Notes under the pieces: generated by a model
Told to the model about the DNA's origin: nothing
The model's database searches: none
What the model saw: the letters and a program-made list of their open reading frames with translations, nothing else
In this document: positions 12,693-14,652 of the stretch, one piece after another
Numbering within the stretch: the stretch's first letter is position 1
Layout: each line of letters starts with the position of its first letter
Source of the DNA: Phycisphaeraceae bacterium
GTDB taxonomy: Bacteria; Planctomycetota; Phycisphaerae; Phycisphaerales; Phycisphaeraceae
Reading direction: 5' to 3'
DNA length: 14,652 nt
NCBI GenBank assembly: GCA_003551485.1
Contig: PUMS01000089.1
Span: 1-14,652 of the forward strand
Made by a program: the position numbers and the translations under genes

Positions 12693-14652
12693 TCAGGGCT
12701 CGATGTGGACCACCTGGCCGGGTCGGGTGTCCATTGTGATGCGCGGGCCTTCCATGATCTTGCCGTCGACGTGGCAGGAATCGCCCAGGTGGTGGGCCAG
12801 TTGCAGGCGGCCGCCGGCGGTGCTGGTGACCTCGATGCGGCGTGTGCGGCCTTCGGCCACGGTGGCTGAGACGAGGAAGGCGCCTTCGGTGGCCAGGCCG
12901 TGGAAGCGGAGAGTTCGCCATCGTCGCGGGATCGAGGGCAGCACGTGGATCACCCCGCCGCGGCACTGCACCAGCAGTTCGCAGACCGCCATCACCGCGC
13001 CCATGCCCGCCTCGGCCTGCATCACCTCGCGGGTCTCGAATGCCGTGCGGCCGGCGGGCTCCAGCGGCGGGGCCAGCGTGGTGATGCCCGGATGGGCCGC
13101 ATCGTGCAGCGTGCCGTGGCCTTCGTTGGTGAAGTTGTCCTTCCAAAGGTGGAGCATGGCCACCGCGCCGTCGGCGTTGTCGCAACGGGCGTGAAGGATC
13201 GAGGCCCACGGCACGCACCAGCCGCTCCAGGCGCCCGTGCCCTGGCGTACCCAGTGGTGCAGCGATTGGCGGATGGTCTGGGCGTGCTGCTCATCGGATG
13301 GGTCGATGGTGCAGAAGGGGTAGACCGCGCCCAGGTGCGAATGGTGGCGGTGCGATTCCAGCAGGTCCATGCCCTGCCACAGCGCGATGCGCGTGTGCTG
13401 CCGCTCGGGCGCTTCGCGCGTGGCCGGGCCGGTGATGGTGGTGTAGGGCGGCAGGTGGTCGAGCACCTGCTGCCAGCGCTCATCCACAGGCTTGCCGAGG
13501 ATGGCGGCGGCCTCGATGAGGATGCGTGCCACGCAGTGCACCGCGGCGAGTTGAAAGCTGGCATCGCGGCCCCAGGCATCCATGCGGGCGCCCTTGAACT
13601 CGGGGCTGACCGAAACCGGCAGACTCAACCGCCCCCCCTCACGGCCCCCCTCACGGCCCCCCTCACTTGCGCCCGTCTCTGCGCCGCTCGCCCCCACCGC
13701 GTGTTCGGCGCCGTCATTCTCGACCCACTCCATCATCGCGTGGAAGCCGTTGAACGCTCCTTCCAGCAGCGGCCAGGCCACCTCGCCAAGCACCGCTTCA
13801 TCCAGCGTGTAGCGGTAGTGCAGCCACGCGAGCTGCGCCATCCACGCCGTGCAGGCCTGGTCGATGGTGCCCGTCCAGAATGTGCCACGAACCTGGCAGC
13901 GGTCATCCACCGCGTGCGGCAGCATCAGCGCGCCCTCGACGCCGAAGAACTTCTCGGCGTTCTCGCGCAATTGCCCGCGCCAGCTCTCGATCAACTTCCA
14001 CAGCGGGCCGAAGTGCGAGGCCCGGTTGGTCGGCAGGCAGGGCCAGTAGATCATCTGGATGTTGATGTTGAAGTGGTAGTCGCAGCCCCAGGGCGGGATG
14101 CGGTACTCCTCCAGCCACGGCCCCTGGAGCGTACACGCCACGCCCTGGGGCGCGGTGAGGCCGGCCTGCTTGTAGACGCCGTAGTCGAAGATGAACTGAA
14201 GCGCCTCATCGGGCAGCTCGATGCGCGGCACATCGTCCCAGTAGTCGGCCCACCACCGCCGGGCGCTTCCGGCCGCGGCGGCGAGGTCGGCCTCGCCCGC
14301 GGCTGACTCGGCCCGTTGCAGGCCATCTTCACCCAGCGCGGTGGCGATGGCGATCGCCCCGCCGCGGTCGATGCAGCAGACCGCCAGCGGCTCATCCTCC
14401 GGCAGCGACTGGCTGAAGGCTTCGATGCGATGGTCCCTGCCCTCGCCCGCCCCCGTTCGGGAGATGCGCTGTGGCGGCCGGCAAGCCTTGGCGCTCAGCT
14501 CGGCGGCGACATGCTCCCAGGTGGGCACCAGTACCATCCGCACCCGCCCGCGCAAGGCCTCGGGCAGTTCGACCCAGGCTCCCTCGGCATCCATGGCCTG
14601 GCCGATGGTGATGACCATCGCATCGGCGCTGACCTGCTCACCTGCCCCCTCA
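12693..14652 (-). CDS. GH95-like glycoside hydrolase (N-terminus beyond window)
   Basis: The frame is open to the right edge; an internal ATG at 14618 leaves 641 residues, but ...GEQVSADAMVITI upstream fits the N-terminal beta domain, so the true start lies outside. Numbering here is from that ATG. The (alpha/alpha)6 region has DYHFNINIQMIYW, with N184 and N186 matching the two Asn of the GH95 fucosidase active site, VSVSPEF with E340 in the place of the general acid, and HRHHSHLGAVYP. The C-terminal part has GGVIHVLPSIPRRW. The final catalytic segment FQIDGN of GH95 reads MQAEAGMG, so the Asp is a Glu (E536). It is likely a hydrolase of fucose- or galactose-containing polysaccharide, probably exported, but the signal region is not in view. 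Substrate is not predictable. Confidence 0.8.
   Translation of the reverse strand, partial: EGAGEQVSADAMVITIGQAMDAEGAWVELPEALRGRVRMVLVPTWEHVAAELSAKACRPPQRISRTGAGEGRDHRIEAFSQSLPEDEPLAVCCIDRGGAIAIATALGEDGLQRAESAAGEADLAAAAGSARRWWADYWDDVPRIELPDEALQFIFDYGVYKQAGLTAPQGVACTLQGPWLEEYRIPPWGCDYHFNINIQMIYWPCLPTNRASHFGPLWKLIESWRGQLRENAEKFFGVEGALMLPHAVDDRCQVRGTFWTGTIDQACTAWMAQLAWLHYRYTLDEAVLGEVAWPLLEGAFNGFHAMMEWVENDGAEHAVGASGAETGASEGGREGGREGGRLSLPVSVSPEFKGARMDAWGRDASFQLAAVHCVARILIEAAAILGKPVDERWQQVLDHLPPYTTITGPATREAPERQHTRIALWQGMDLLESHRHHSHLGAVYPFCTIDPSDEQHAQTIRQSLHHWVRQGTGAWSGWCVPWASILHARCDNADGAVAMLHLWKDNFTNEGHGTLHDAAHPGITTLAPPLEPAGRTAFETREVMQAEAGMGAVMAVCELLVQCRGGVIHVLPSIPRRWRTLRFHGLATEGAFLVSATVAEGRTRRIEVTSTAGGRLQLAHHLGDSCHVDGKIMEGPRITMDTRPGQVVHIEP
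13633..13666 (-). repeat. 12-bp in-frame tandem repeat encoding GGRE units
   Basis: Three copies of CCCCCCTCACGG (last one incomplete) lie at 13633-13666. On the coding strand they give EGGREGGREGGR within a low-complexity stretch just before the SPEF catalytic segment of the GH95-like protein. Copy number changes in steps of 12 bases would keep the frame. Confidence 0.85.

Overview
The window is GC-rich DNA with dense, mostly minus-strand genes. It probably comes from a Planctomycetota bacterium, perhaps Phycisphaerae. The pointers are the GC-rich coding style, a GH95-like polysaccharide hydrolase, a pilin-like membrane protein with a disordered tail, an S9 protein with a long N-terminal extension, and many starts with weak Shine-Dalgarno sites. 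This taxonomic call is an inference; no rRNA is present to confirm it.

Left block (1-7731, minus strand): a tightly coupled three-gene operon. First is a 1507-residue protein with an N-terminal membrane anchor, about 1000 residues of coiled coil built on an exact 80-residue repeat, and a C-terminal McrB-type AAA+ NTPase. Four bases after its stop begins a DUF2357-family protein, the usual partner of this McrB-like clade; the acidic and lysine residues of its expected nuclease motif seem to be missing. Its stop overlaps (ATGA) the start of a divergent Hsp70/actin-fold protein that runs off the left edge. Translating the reverse strand up to that edge is what reveals this third gene. The set resembles McrBC/CoCoNuT-type type IV restriction relatives but adds a chaperone-like ATPase. 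It is the best candidate here for an undescribed system.

Middle (7732-9827): an intergenic stretch with two long inverted repeats, then the housekeeping operon rplM-rpsI (L13, S9; minus strand). That operon has a recognisable promoter with a leader of about 170 bases and a Rho-independent terminator. About 500 bases of non-coding DNA upstream hold a large GC-rich inverted repeat.

Right block (9828-14652): a response regulator-diguanylate cyclase (receiver plus GGDEF, with an intact I-site) lies downstream of a pilin-like membrane protein, both minus strand. Divergent from these is a family-5 uracil-DNA glycosylase (plus strand), the only plus-strand gene. It converges on a GH95-like glycoside hydrolase that is cut by the right edge. 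Short GC-rich repeats, including GGGCCTTGCGG, recur in three separate intergenic regions.
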